This document shows, piece after piece, positions 33,599 to 44,474 of a stretch of 64,000 nucleotides of DNA. The first letter of the stretch is position 1. Each line of letters starts with the position of its first letter. The position numbers and the translations under genes were made by a program. This stretch comes from Apiosordaria backusii. Its lineage: Eukaryota > Ascomycota > Sordariomycetes > Sordariales > Lasiosphaeriaceae. The DNA lies in contig JAUKTV010000013.1 of NCBI GenBank assembly GCA_030549205.1, positions 186,001 to 250,000 on the forward strand, read 5' to 3'. The notes under the pieces were generated by a model that ran no database searches, had not been told where the DNA came from, and worked only from the letters and a program-made list of their open reading frames with translations.

Positions 33599-34918
33599 AT
33601 GGCATTGGCCTCAGCATTTCAGATCCCTTACCGGGAGGAGCGTTCGGGGTTCTGGGGGGACCAGACATCAACCTTGAACTGGTGTGAAGAAGTAAACATA
33701 CCCCCTTAGGGCCCGGGTAGTGGGAAACGTTGACTAATGAGCACACCTAGGACTATAACATCAGCTACTACTGTGCTGAAGTCGTCAATACGCTCACGAA
33801 CTTGGTCTTTATGTACCTTGGCTTCAAGGGACTTCGCAATGTCATCAAGTATGCGCACTCGAGGGTCTTTATCCTCGTTTTCCTCGGCTACATGGTTGTA
33901 GGCCTGGGTTCTATGGCTTTTCATACCACCCTCAAGTGTGAGTCTCTCATCCACTAATGCCGTTTCTGTCATCTAACACGCCTGTAGATGAGATGCAGCT
34001 CGCAGACGAACTGCCCATGATTTATACAATCTGTATAATGGCGTACATCGCATTCGGGACCAATAAGTCCCCAGTTGTGAAAGGACTCCTTGCGGTATTC
34101 CTTCTGGGGCTTGCCACATTTATCACCGTGAGTGCACAGAAACATCTGCCATCATTATCGACTGACTGACCGGATTGTCTAGGTATATTACCTCTATGCC
34201 AAGGACCCGGTCTTCCACCAGGTGGCATACGGCCTGTTGACGGCATCGACGATCTTTCGTGGATTCTACGTTTTAGAAGGGTACGTAAAGGCGGAAATCA
34301 TGACTACTTAATACCCGGAACACTAACAGTTGGACAGTGTGTTGAGGCCAGCGCTCAAGAAACGGAACCCTGCCACCTGTGACCAGCATATGAAGGAAAT
34401 GTGGACGCTAGCTCTCACAGGTATGTCGTACTTGCTCGCCCATCAGCGTTGGACAGTAAGACACTGACTCTCTACAAGGCATCTTCATGTTTTTGGCTGG
34501 GTTCCTGATCTGGAACATTGACAACGTCTTCTGCCACCACATTACACAAACAAAACAAAAGGTTCTCTTGCCATGGTCCATCATCTTTGAAGGCCATGGC
34601 TGGTGGCATATTTTGACTGGTCTTGGTATGTTCCCGCTACGCCCGTCCTGCTTCCATGATATGATGATGTGTCCATGCTAACGTTGTGCATAGGCGGTGC
34701 GTAATTCCCCTCGGAACTTAACTATGACCATCCCTGCTTGTTTGTGCGTAAAAGGCTGACTTTGTTTCACAGCATACCATATGATTCTCTGGAGATTGTG
34801 GTCAAACCGCTGCCTTGAAGGAAAAGAAGATGAATTTATGCTGGATTGGGTACCGTTGCGCACGATCCCGCAAGTGGTCCCTCGTACAAAACGCACAACT
34901 CATCTGAAGACCCAGTGA
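33599..34918 (+). CDS. YPC1: Alkaline ceramidase (YPC1/YDC1/ACER type)
   Basis: Exons 33599-33691, 33751-33937, 33988-34127, 34183-34280, 34338-34420, 34479-34625, 34694-34696 and 34773-34918 give 298 aa. Family motifs are in order: STLNWCEEDYNISYY at the N-terminus, MAFHTTLKYEMQLADELPMI with the first zinc His, and EGHGWWHILTGLGAY with the last two. About seven hydrophobic segments are present. The enzyme hydrolyses ceramide or phytoceramide to a sphingoid base and fatty acid in the ER or Golgi membrane; Ypc1 and Ydc1 specificity cannot be separated here. The short exon GCG (34694-34696) is inferred because it restores the conserved LTGLGAY; without it the protein would read LTGLAY. The C-terminus ends with a basic tail. 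Confidence 0.93.
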
Positions 34919-35543
34919 GGCGGTCTTGTCCAACCTCGGTGAAGATCACTATCCGGGATAATTCTTAATGGTGAAGTGGGCCTTGCAACACGCCTCTGTG
35001 TCGAGATTCTACATCCACTTTGTGGCAAGGCAACGGCTTAGTAACGATGCACTCACTCTGTCGATTATGAGGAAAGCAGCTTCAGAACCTAAGGGTGACA
35101 ACTACGGCACTCGTTAAGCAGGCTCAAACGCTGAGCACACTGAGGTACACCGGAACACCGGCAGAGCCTCATGCATGGAACGTGGTATCGGGTTAGATTT
35201 GTCATTTGCTACAGGTCTTAGTGATCAGTATTTGACATTTTAGATATTGCCAGTGCCCCCTTTTGATTCCTCTGTTGCCATGTGCGTGCTGCCCGTATTG
35301 GCACTGTATTAAATTACATACCAATTACGTTACAGATACACAGGCAGTCTTTCCAACGGTTGTCAGTTGTGGAGGCTCACAACGACGCCGAGCCAGTTCA
35401 TCATCGACTACAATTCCACTTGCGACTACACATCTCTTGGACGTGGCAATTTCCATTTGCCTATCTCCTAAGCAAAACACATCGCCTCACCTTCCCACTC
35501 CATTTTATTGGCAATCCAGCCGGCCTCACGCAGACCGCCCAAG
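34919..35543. other. Intergenic, ceramidase / PFD1
   Basis: Both neighbours are on the plus strand. The region contains the ceramidase 3' UTR and the PFD1 promoter. No additional gene is supported. Confidence 0.35.
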
Positions 35544-36084
35544 ATGTCGATATCAAATGAAGCACTGCAAAAGGCAAGTCAACTCTCACAGACAACATAG
35601 GTGTTACTCATGCCGCGAGTCGGGCACCAACGCCTAATCGGCAAACCAACACGACGGCAAGAAATACTAACATTGTACCTCTCATAACAGCTCGTCAGAG
35701 AAATCGAGTCGCAGGCGATCGCTGCGCAACAGCAAATCGGCCTGGTCCGCACTCAGATGGCCTCCAAGCAGCGTGAAATGCGGCTAGCCCAGTTGACGCG
35801 CAGCGAGATCTCATCATTGCCACCCGACACGGCTGTCTATGAGGGTGTTGGAAAAATGTACGGCCCTCCTCTCTTGCTCTACGAGACCCTTGACTAACCA
35901 ACCTCCTTTCTCCACTGTCAGGTTCGTTGGGCTTCCCGTTCCCACACTGCAGGAGAAACTGAACTCTCAAGTAAAGGAGAATGAAACCGAGTTGGAGGCC
36001 CTGGGCAAGAGGCTGCACTATCTTGAGACGACGGACAAGAATAGCAGAGAGCACATTGAGAGGATGCTCAAGGGACAAGCTTAA
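35544..36084 (+). CDS. PFD1: Prefoldin subunit 1
   Basis: Exons 35544-35573, 35691-35857 and 35922-36084 encode 119 aa starting MSISNEALQKLVREIESQ. It has the beta-prefoldin layout: N-terminal helix with QQQIGLVRTQMASKQREMRL, a short hairpin (YEGVGKMFVGLP, VPTLQEKL), and a C-terminal coiled-coil helix ending KRLHYLETTDKNSREHI. The KMF-hairpin is typical of subunit 1. The protein is part of the hexameric prefoldin that also contains Gim5, encoded 19 kb upstream. Intron 1 has a GC donor (CAAAAG|GCAAGT); no GT donor keeps the frame. Intron 2 splits an ATG codon between AT and G. Length is normal for the family. Confidence 0.92.
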
Positions 36085-38241
36085 TTTTATCAGGTCCTAG
36101 CCTCGAGCCTTGATCGACTTTTGAGGTTCACAAAAGCATTTCACTCGCATTTCTTTCGGTGCCGATTGACCCGGAATTATGAAACGGGAACACTTGATGG
36201 AAAATGCGGTGTTTTCTGCGGCGCAGTGCATCATCGAACCCAGCTGTCTTATCAACCCCTCACTTTTACACTCCAAAAATATACCCGATGGTACCATCGC
36301 GGATATTTGACAAGATGGAATTTCTGTCTCTGATCATATCCCATATGCCAAATTTGTCACAATAAGGTATGGAAAAGCAACACCAAGGCCTTTCATTGAC
36401 TGCAGATTGTCACTGCAGCTGTGTGCTGGACCTGCTTTGGCTTCACCCACCTCCTCAGTTGCCATTTTGTGACTGGCTTGCTGCATGCTCGGCGGCGGGA
36501 CGGGGCCAAGGATCCTCCAGGACAACGAATTCAGGTGCCTGGGCGGCGGGGACCAGCACTTTTACATCGGCTCCACTGGAATACATGAGGGACAGAGCTG
36601 TCTCGCATGCCGCTGGGGAAGACACGACAGGTTTCAGGCGCCTGTTTGCTGCATTCAAAGTCAAGATTTGCAGTAGTATTCTGAAGCCACCGGATGGAAA
36701 TAGCCAAGGGACGCGCACAACACAGAGGGACCAAGTCAACCAACAGGCACGGCATCGCGACCCGACGCACGCCGGCGGTTCTGAAGATGGCGAGCAGGCG
36801 ATCAAGACCAACCACGAGACAGCTGCCTTCCTCGATCCCTGCGTGCCAAGGGTCTCTGCCAAGCCGTAACGATGCCCCTCACCTAGCCCTACGCAACTGT
36901 TTGCTTCGCGGCTTTCTGCCTCTTCATGCCAGCTTCCGAACCGCTGAAAGAACCTATGTAAACGTCTAGAAGAGATTCAAAGACAATGCTTGGGGTTGCA
37001 GCAGCCTCGGAATCACTGTGCCAGACGTCTGAAGGGGTTCTCTATTTTCTACTCTGTCTCGTCGGCCTCCCGCAACACAAGCCACGAGGCTCAGCATCCC
37101 GCTTGCCGTTCGTTTCGCTTCCATGCCCCTCAGCTGCCGTTGGTGCCCCTCCATCCACTCACATGAAGACGTTTCGCTCAGAGTGGAAGAGCGGGGGTCC
37201 ATCATTGCGCTACCAACATCCAACTCACCTCACCAGCCTCCTCTGCTCTCTGCTCTCACGTAACAGACGCAACGAAGGACAGTCTTCTCACTGTCCACTC
37301 TCAGCCCCCAAGACAGGTACCCCAAGGAAATGAGATGTTACCAGGCTCCGTCTCCCATTTCTCATGCCGTCCATATCTGGAATTTCCATGAGTGGTAGGC
37401 ACGCTGGTAGGCCAGTCTCTCCACCAAGATGAGCAAGTCGCTCATGGGCCAACCACACAACGACCACACCGTGGGAAAGACAGTTCTTACCCACCCTCCA
37501 CTTGGAGAGACCACGATACCTCGTCCCGAGGGCCACCAGTGTGCCACACCCTGCGCCAGTCCTATCACGCGTTGGTTCCGAGTACCTTGTCGACATTCAT
37601 CCAGCGATGGGCATGCCTGCTTCTCCCGCACTGTACAGCCGGTACAACTTGGCAGCCCCAGGGTACACAAGCAAGATTGACCAGAGGCAGAGGGCGGGAG
37701 CCGGGAGGGAGCTGAGATGCTGACAGACGGGGAGGTACTTCATGCAGTCCCAGTGGTACATTCTTGGCTAGCCTTTCTAGTAGATCCCTGGCCCTCCCCG
37801 AGCCCCGAATGTTCCCTCTGGCCCCCTCCCCCTACCCCCCTCCACCCTGATTTGCTCCTAATGCATCTCAGTTCCTCTCTCTCTCTCGCTGCTTGACCGC
37901 CGCCGAATAATAAATGGTGGGTCACACCCCGCTTCTGTTGGCGGCTTACAATTCCTCCTGACCCCTCCGTGCCACTCCGGCCGTCTTTTCTCACTTTCTT
38001 CACTTTTGATTTTCTTTCCGAAAGTGTTTTCTTCTCTTTGATCTTGAGAGTGAAGGTATCGCTAAGTGGAGGCTCAAGGGATACCACTCCCAACGCTTGA
38101 GCATACGTCCTCTCTTGAGACGACGAATAACATGTAAGACGGCGCTTATCCTGACTATCATCCTGTCTGTCTGTTCAGCCTAGACTCACCTTCCTCCTCC
38201 TCATAGCGCACACTCGCCGATAAGACTAAACAGCCGCCACC
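36085..38241. promoter_or_regulatory. 2.1 kb upstream region of the charged-repeat gene
   Basis: I see no supported gene, although open frames cover most of 36.3-37.7 kb in both directions. The 3' part (37880-38241) is pyrimidine-rich with a CTCTCTCTCTCGC run near 37877, then TTTCTTCACTTTT stretches, and looks like a long 5' leader. The start at 38242 is preceded by GCCGCCACC, a perfect Kozak context, so this leader is probably transcribed. Confidence 0.4.
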
Positions 38242-40265
38242 ATGCCTCGGTCTTACATGTCCAGTGACGACGAGTCCGTCGACATCACTTACCGCCGCTT
38301 CGCAGCTACCCGCGATCGGTCCAGAGGACCTTCAGGACCTCCTCCCCCTCCTGGCCCACCTCCCCATTACATCCAGACCGTAGTCCGCGATGCCCGGGAC
38401 ACCCGTCCCACCGGTTACTTCCAAGGACCCCCCTCGTTCCTCAACCCAACCGAGGAGCGAGAGCGTCAAATGACCATGGTCCGCTCCCGGTCCCGAGAGC
38501 GCCGCTCCCCTCCCATCGTCGCCGGCCCTCCCCAGCCCCCTCCCCCTCCCGCCGTGGTGATCAACCAAAACAGAATCAACCAGCCCCGCCCCCGCCGTGA
38601 CTCTGGCTCCTCCTCTGACGAGTCCAGTCACGTTTCTTCCAGGCATCACTCCCACTACCACTCCCACTCCCGCCACCGCTCCCACTCCCACGTGGGGGGC
38701 CACTCCCGCTCCTCCTCCACGCACTCCCACCTCGAAGACGCCCGCGAGAGGTGGGAGCTGGAGCGCGCAAGAGAGCAGCTCCGCGCGATGCAGCTCTCCA
38801 ACGAGCGCCGCGAGCAGGAACGCCAGGCCGACCGCTACAACGACGAAAAGTACGGCCGGGCCCAGGCCAACTTTGAGCTGGAGCGCTACCGCCGCGACGA
38901 GGAAGCCCGTCGCGCGGCCGAGATCGCAGAGGAAAAAGCCTCGCGCAACAAGGCCAGCTGGGAGCTGGAGCAGTACCACCGTGAGAAAGAAGCCAAACGC
39001 CAGCAGGAGCGCATGGAGGATATGTCTGCGAGAGATAAAGCCAACTGGGAATTGGAGCGCTTCCGTCGTGATCAAGAGTCTAAGCAGAGCCAGGAGCGAA
39101 TGGAAGACCGACTTAAACTTCAGAGGTTGAGGGATAAGGAAGAGGCTGATGCTGCCCGGCAGAGGTTTGAATTGGAAAAGTTCTTGAAGGAAGAAGAGGA
39201 GAGGCAGATTAGAGAGAAGTATACAGATGAGTACGAGCTTGATAGGCTCCGGCATGAGATTAGCAGGATTAAGCGTCGAGAGGAGGACATGAAGCGCGAG
39301 AAGCACGAAGAAGAGGAGAGGGAGCTGAGGGATGCCAAGGCGGAGCTTGACCGGAGAAAGAAGAAGGAAGAAGAGGAAAGGAGGGAGAAGCAGAAGGAGG
39401 AGGAGCAGGAGTACAAGATGGGCAAGGCCGAGCTGGACAGGCTGAAGAAGCAGAAGGAGCAGGAGGAGAGGGACAGGCACTACAAGGAGGACGCCGAGTT
39501 CCGCGCGGCCAAGGCTGAGCTTGATAGGATCAAGGCTGAGAAGGCTCGCAAGGAGGAAGAGGAGCGGATTGCGAGGGAGATTGAGCTGAAGAAGCTGGCC
39601 GAGGAGAAGAAAGCTGCTGAGGAGAAGGCGAGGAGGGAGAAGGAAGAAGAAGAGGCGATTGCTAGGTGGAAGGCGAAGGAGGCGGAGAGGATCGCTAAAG
39701 AAAAGGCTGAGGAAGAAGCGAGGGAGAAAGAGTTCCAGCGCCGGCTTCAGGAGCAGCTTATCCACTCTGGCCTGGACGAGAAGGCTATTGAGGCGATCTT
39801 GAAGAAGGAGAAGATCAAGAAGGACAAGGAGAAGAAGGATAAGGAAGAGAGAGACGAGAGAAATGACCAGTTGGCTAGGCCGACGTACACCCGAATGGCC
39901 TTGCGGCACTTGGACATTGAGACGTTGGCTCATTTCAAGATTGAGTGGGAGTGGGATGCGGTATGTTTTCTATTCACCTCCCTTTTTTTCCATCCCATCA
40001 AAAACCTGAATTGCTAACCATGATGTCATTACATTAGGAACCCGGTTACATCCTCATCAAGCGCTGGGTGCCCGAGTGGGAGCAGAACATGCTCTGGGAG
40101 CACACCAAGAAGATCCGCATCGTGGAGAAGAGGAAGGAGGAGAAGGTCGTGCTCAAGATCAAGGACCGGCACGAGGAGGACGACAAGTACGAGTTTGTGC
40201 GCCGCCGCCGCCGTTCCAAGTCTCCCAGTCTGCTGATGTACCTGGCTGGCGGTCGGCCTGCGTAA
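38242..40265 (+). CDS. Charged coiled-coil repeat protein, DUF8035-like
   Basis: Exons 38242-39960 and 40038-40265 give 648 aa. The start has the optimal context GCCGCCACCATG. The first 170 residues are low-complexity (Pro-rich PPPPPGPPP, then Ser/His/Arg-rich). From about residue 170 to 560 runs an extended single-helix or coiled-coil region built of Glu/Lys/Arg; it begins with about four imperfect 29-residue repeats of the type NKASWELEQYHREKEAKRQQ. The C-terminus, conserved-looking and Trp-rich, reads HLDIETLAHFKIEWEWDAEP and IKRWVPEWEQNMLWEHT, across the intron, and I think it corresponds to the fungal DUF8035 domain, though I cannot confirm that number. No function is known to me. A long antisense frame across it is an artefact of the biased codons. 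Confidence 0.8.
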
Positions 40266-40852
40266 AAACTCTTTCCGTTTCCTTCATTTCTAAACAGTTT
40301 TGTCTGTCGCGATGGATACCCATCTTTTCTTCACTCCTTACTATTTGTGCACAGTTACGTTCTTCTTGGGGACAAGGGTTGATGAGCAGGAGATATTGGA
40401 TACGACAATGGTAGGAAAAGAGAGAATGATGACGGGATGACATATGATGATTGCTTTTCTTTGACATGTTTTCTTTTTCGAATCGAGATAGTTTTGTTTA
40501 TTTCCCGTTAAATACCAAGCCTTCAAAACAAACTCAAATGTATGCTCTGTTACATAGAAACCTGAATACCACTCAACTTCCTTATTTGATGCTAAAGAAC
40601 ATATCACACAGCGTAACCCATCACCCGCTTCCCCATCCTGAGTAGAGTGCTCTATCCCCGTTTTCCTTTGGTATAATACAAACCATGTACACTGCCAGGT
40701 GGTATATCCCCATCCATCTATGGTATGAGCGTAGAGTTAATATACAGATATCATAACACATAAACCCACAACCTCGCTCCCCCCTATTTTACGCCCCACC
40801 TCCAAGAATTTCCACCGAACTTTCGGCTCATCAACAGGCGTTAAAATCACAA
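40266..40852. other. Convergent 3' intergenic region
   Basis: This AT-rich stretch lies between the stops of the charged-repeat gene and HEM25. It contains 3' UTRs only as far as I can see. Confidence 0.3.
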
Positions 40853-41902
40853 TCATAACTTCCCCGCCTCCTTCTCACCCCCCCTCACCCTCTTCCCTTC
40901 CCCCCAACTCCCCTCCGCCCTCCTAATCAACTCCTCATACACCGTCCAAGCCAACGCACTACTCGCCGCCTTCCTCCCCATCCTCAACCCCAACCCATCC
41001 CACAAACTCCTAAACCCTTCTTCTGTCACCATCCTCTTGGTCGCATGCACCATATTCCTGTACCCCTCCGGCTGCAGCTGTATCCTCGTCTTGACGGCAT
41101 CAAACGGGTTGCTAATCGCCGAACAAACCACCCCCGAGAAAACCGCACTGACAAAGTTAATCGTCGGTGCCGCCCCGCCACCATTTTTAACAGAAGAATT
41201 AGACGACAGATAGAGGTTCGACAGGTGTTTTTTGCTCTGCTCGTAAAATAGTATGTACAACCCCGCGTACGGCGCGTCCCGAATGGCGGTGGCGCCGAAG
41301 CCAGAAAAAAACCCCCGGATGCCTTCGTGCTTGAGGATGTCCCTCGCGGCGGAGGGGAGGGAGTTATACGAGTAGAGGGTGGATTCGTAGCGGACTTTGA
41401 GGACGGTGAGGGGCATGAGGAGGAAGCCGGCGAAGGATCTGGCTACTGCGCCGGAGAGGAGGTTGGATATGTGGGATAGCTTTGGGAGGGTGGAGGAGTG
41501 GTTGTTTGCGTTGGTGAGGAGGACGGGGGAGGAGAGGCGGTGGCGGATTGAGTTGAGGGAGGTGAAGTAAATTGCTGACCCGAAGCCCGTTCGCAGGGCC
41601 GAGGGGACGGCGCCGCGCCATAGGGCTGGGAGGAGATGGGGGGCGGCGCGGATTTCGGCGAGGGCGAGGCGGAGGGCGGAGGCGCCGTGGGGGTGGGGGA
41701 CGGAGTGGGAGGTTCGCTGCTGGACGCGGGTTTTGAGGAGGTCGATGGGTTGGAGGAGGATGGCGGAGGTTATGCCGGAGGAGAGGCCGGCTAGGAAGTG
41801 GAAGGCTGATGGGTGGGAGGGTTAGAGGGGACAGGAAAGAGAGGGGTGTGGTAGAGGAAACATACTCGACTTCGGAGACGCCTTGCGGGCGCCATCGGAC
41901 AT
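40853..41902 (-). CDS. HEM25: Mitochondrial glycine carrier Hem25 (SLC25A38)
   Basis: Exons 41866-41902 and 40853-41805 encode 329 aa. Three Solcar repeats are visible by their signatures: QPIDLLKTRVQQ, MPLTVLKVRYES and NPFDAVKTRIQL. The second, PLTVLKVR, has Thr in place of the usual acid, which is characteristic of the SLC25A38/Hem25 subgroup rather than of other carriers. Each repeat contributes two membrane helices. Hem25 imports glycine across the inner mitochondrial membrane for 5-aminolevulinate synthesis, the first step of heme formation. The intron separates MSDGARKASPKS from FHFLAGLSSG. The C-terminal tail is basic. All motifs are intact. Confidence 0.94.
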
Positions 41903-42605
41903 GGTTGCGCTGGTGGTTGTGGTTTGCGCGGATCGCGGATTGGCTCTGTTCCTGGTCCGAAATTCTCAGGAGTGTTTGCGGTGTCGGTGGCCTGAGTTTG
42001 CGCTGCTGTGGCGTCGGCTGTCAATGTGATTTAAAGAGAGCAGCAGGGACGTCTGGATTGTGGACCAGCCATGTTAAAAATTGAGTTATACAGGAGACGC
42101 CATACTGTTGGAGAAACCGAAAAAGAGAATGCGCCGTTGAGGGTGCTGAGCTGTTCTTCAGTTCAGACGAAAGCCTTGGAGTTGCGGTAAATGCGCTTTC
42201 AAAAAATGACCTATGACGGCATGGGATCCTGTGATTTTTTCGGCCCCCCATCCCTCAAGGTGGAGACTACCCCGCCGTCCGGTCCGCGCCGGGGCTGCCG
42301 AGTTGACCCGAGCACTCGGCCCCGGGGTTCCACCAATACCGAGGCGAGGAGGAACCTACACCACAGGCTCCTGGACTCAACATTATATTCCTTGTGGCAA
42401 CAGTTCAATATTGTTGCACAGTTCTCCTCTTGCTATGCCCATCATGAACACTTGCCGACCCGCACCTGTAAAGTTTTCACCAGGTCAAAACGAGAGCCAT
42501 GTTGGAGTTGTAGTGGTATTATAAACTCAATAACTCGCTCATCATGAATGCTCAAATTACCCGATTCTGGAGGCTTGATATAGCCATCCCACCTTCCCGT
42601 CGTCA
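41903..42605. other. Intergenic, COG8 3' end and HEM25 promoter
   Basis: Both neighbours read leftward. The 700 bp hold the HEM25 promoter and the COG8 3' UTR. I see no extra gene; the alternative frame reading MTADATAAQTQ at 42024 overlaps the HEM25 start out of phase and is probably chance. Confidence 0.35.
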
Positions 42606-43943
42606 TCACCCCTTCTTCTGCTCCCCAACAATCGATTCCAACCTCCCAGCCAAAGCCTTGTGCCTCTTGACAACCTCAACCCACTCCTCCTCTGCCTCTG
42701 GTCCAACATCCAAGCTTGCCAAAAACAAGCCAAAATCACCTCCCAGCCTTTCCAAACTTCCCGCACAGTACAGAACCTGAGTGAGCAGGCTATCCCTCGC
42801 CCCCTGATCTTTGACCGTAGGCAAATACAAACGGAGCGTCTCCAGTAACATATCCACCAAATAAAGAGGAAAAGTAGCCAACGCAGACGGGATCGGCTCC
42901 AATGGATCTTCACTTTTTGCCGCCGCTGCTGGCCCATCAGTTGCTACGGCCGTGGCAGTAGGAAACAACTTGAGAAACATGTTCACAATGGCAAAACTCT
43001 GCTCCCGGAAAATCTCAATGTATCGTTTCAGATATCTCTCCGTCTGTTGCCCGCCTGACCAGGCGTTTCCGCTGCCAATAGCTTTTTGCCGGGTCTTTTC
43101 CTGATCGGCGAGCTCCCGTAGTGGTTCGAGAGCCTCGAGCATGGTCATGAGGGTTGCTAGGCGGCAGACGAGCAAGACGGCCCCTAACACACGCTCCTGT
43201 GCATCGTTGCTTTTGCTGGTGCCCGCACTGCTGCCTGTTGGTGCAGTGGCAACTGCTTCCAGGTCTGGCAGCACTCGGCGGAGCCAGCTGATCGTTCGTA
43301 GAGCAGCAGGAAGTTTGAGGCCGGGAGCTTTGAGAGAGAGGATGAGGTTTGCTGCCATGTTGCGCATGGCTTCGTCAGCCTCGGCGGAGATGGATGTTAC
43401 CAGAGGTGACTTCGGGTAGAGGGAGTGTAATCGACGGATATGGCCGTTCAAGTCCAGGGCTGAGGAATAGTTGACGGGAGCTGTTGAAATGGAGGAGGAT
43501 AGCAGAGGCGGCAGCTCGAGAACGTCGACCAGCCGCTCGACATTGCGCGAGAGAAGCAGGGCCTTCTTCCGCCGGGCGAGGACATAGTTGTCGCTGTCTC
43601 TGTTGTAGGTTGTCGCGAACCTCACGGCCTCGCTGTCGAGTCTGGGGAGAGCATTCCGCAGCTCGGCGGTACTTGCTGCTAGGGTGGGTAATGTAGTGCG
43701 GAGTGACGCGTGATGAGTTGCCGATTCGATGATCTGCTTGTGAGATCTTTTGGAAAGCGATTGGAGTGAGAGTAGTAGCGCGTGAGATGAGTGTGCGAGC
43801 GATTGAGGTTCACTTGTTTCGAGTGATGACAGTGGTTGGGATGCTAATGTTGTGAGATACTCGAGTGAGCTCGCGTCAGGGCTTGCCGTTGAGAATGACG
43901 ACGATCCTGGTGGTAAAAGAAGATCATATAAGAGATCCGCCAT
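42606..43943 (-). CDS. COG8: Conserved oligomeric Golgi complex subunit 8
   Basis: A single exon encodes 445 aa starting MADLLYDLLLPPGSS. The central region has the Cog8/Dor1 signature: NVERLVDVLELPPLL, then SALDLNGHIRRLHSLYPKSP and LPAALRTISWLRRVLPDLE, matching the order seen in Cog8 (LELP...HIRRL...LP...LRR). The C-terminal part, rich in Leu, includes EIFREQSFAIVNMFLKLFPT and VDMLLETLRLYLP. Cog8 joins lobe B of the octameric COG tether, which acts in intra-Golgi retrograde traffic and glycosylation. It lacks introns. Length is shorter than human COG8 (612 aa), but normal for fungi. No motif is missing. Confidence 0.9.
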   Translation of the reverse strand: MADLLYDLLLPPGSSSFSTASPDASSLEYLTTLASQPLSSLETSEPQSLAHSSHALLLSLQSLSKRSHKQIIESATHHASLRTTLPTLAASTAELRNALPRLDSEAVRFATTYNRDSDNYVLARRKKALLLSRNVERLVDVLELPPLLSSSISTAPVNYSSALDLNGHIRRLHSLYPKSPLVTSISAEADEAMRNMAANLILSLKAPGLKLPAALRTISWLRRVLPDLEAVATAPTGSSAGTSKSNDAQERVLGAVLLVCRLATLMTMLEALEPLRELADQEKTRQKAIGSGNAWSGGQQTERYLKRYIEIFREQSFAIVNMFLKLFPTATAVATDGPAAAAKSEDPLEPIPSALATFPLYLVDMLLETLRLYLPTVKDQGARDSLLTQVLYCAGSLERLGGDFGLFLASLDVGPEAEEEWVEVVKRHKALAGRLESIVGEQKKG

Positions 43944-44474
43944 TTTTGATCTGAGGAGAGTTTTATCTTGGTGGTCGATGGGGGGTGGTGTGTATTCAGA
44001 AGATTAATGAGAAGGCACCAGAAAGGACAGGTGTGATGATGTGAATGTCTAGGCTTGAATGGTTTCTGAGATGATCGCAATAAGCTGAGTGTGGTCTGCT
44101 TCTTATTTTGATCAATTTCGCCGCTATCAATCTTCAGGCCGGCTTGTCGTGGAGCCTCGTAGAGTGACTTAATGTATGCGATTATGTACAAGTCGGAATG
44201 CTCGACTCTTCATCGATTGTTCATTCCAGATTGGATATGGGGTTCAATTGGGTTGAGATGTTGCTTAACTCAGGAAGCTGTGACTTTGGTGGGTTTCTGT
44301 TAGTGCATTGCGGCGCCGCCTCGGCTGTAGCGCACTGGCCTTTGGGACGTCACCTGGAAGGCAAGTCTACCTTACCTTACGAGACACACCGACAGAGCAA
44401 CCTAGAAGTGCAATCAACACCAACATCAAATCATTAATTCCGTTGTACACTGCGGCCTCCATACTGTACACTAG
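43944..44474. promoter_or_regulatory. Upstream region of COG8
   Basis: This 530-bp region should contain the COG8 promoter and the 3' UTR of the next minus-strand gene. No gene or specific site is identified. Confidence 0.3.

Noticed and set aside
34626..34772. Single 147-nt intron in the ceramidase instead of a 3-nt exon
   Set aside because: It is in frame, but gives LTGLAY and loses the Gly of the conserved TGxGAY/TGxGSY motif; kept as the alternative to be tested.
38332..39933. 533-codon minus-strand frame, Leu-rich
   Set aside because: It lies exactly antisense to the Glu/Lys/Arg-rich repeat protein; GAG/AAG codons read as CTC/CTT on the other strand, which explains the Leu runs and lack of stops.
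41791..42024. Upstream alternative start for HEM25 (MTADATAAQTQ)
   Set aside because: It is out of phase with the carrier; the ATG at 41902 is followed by a correctly phased intron.
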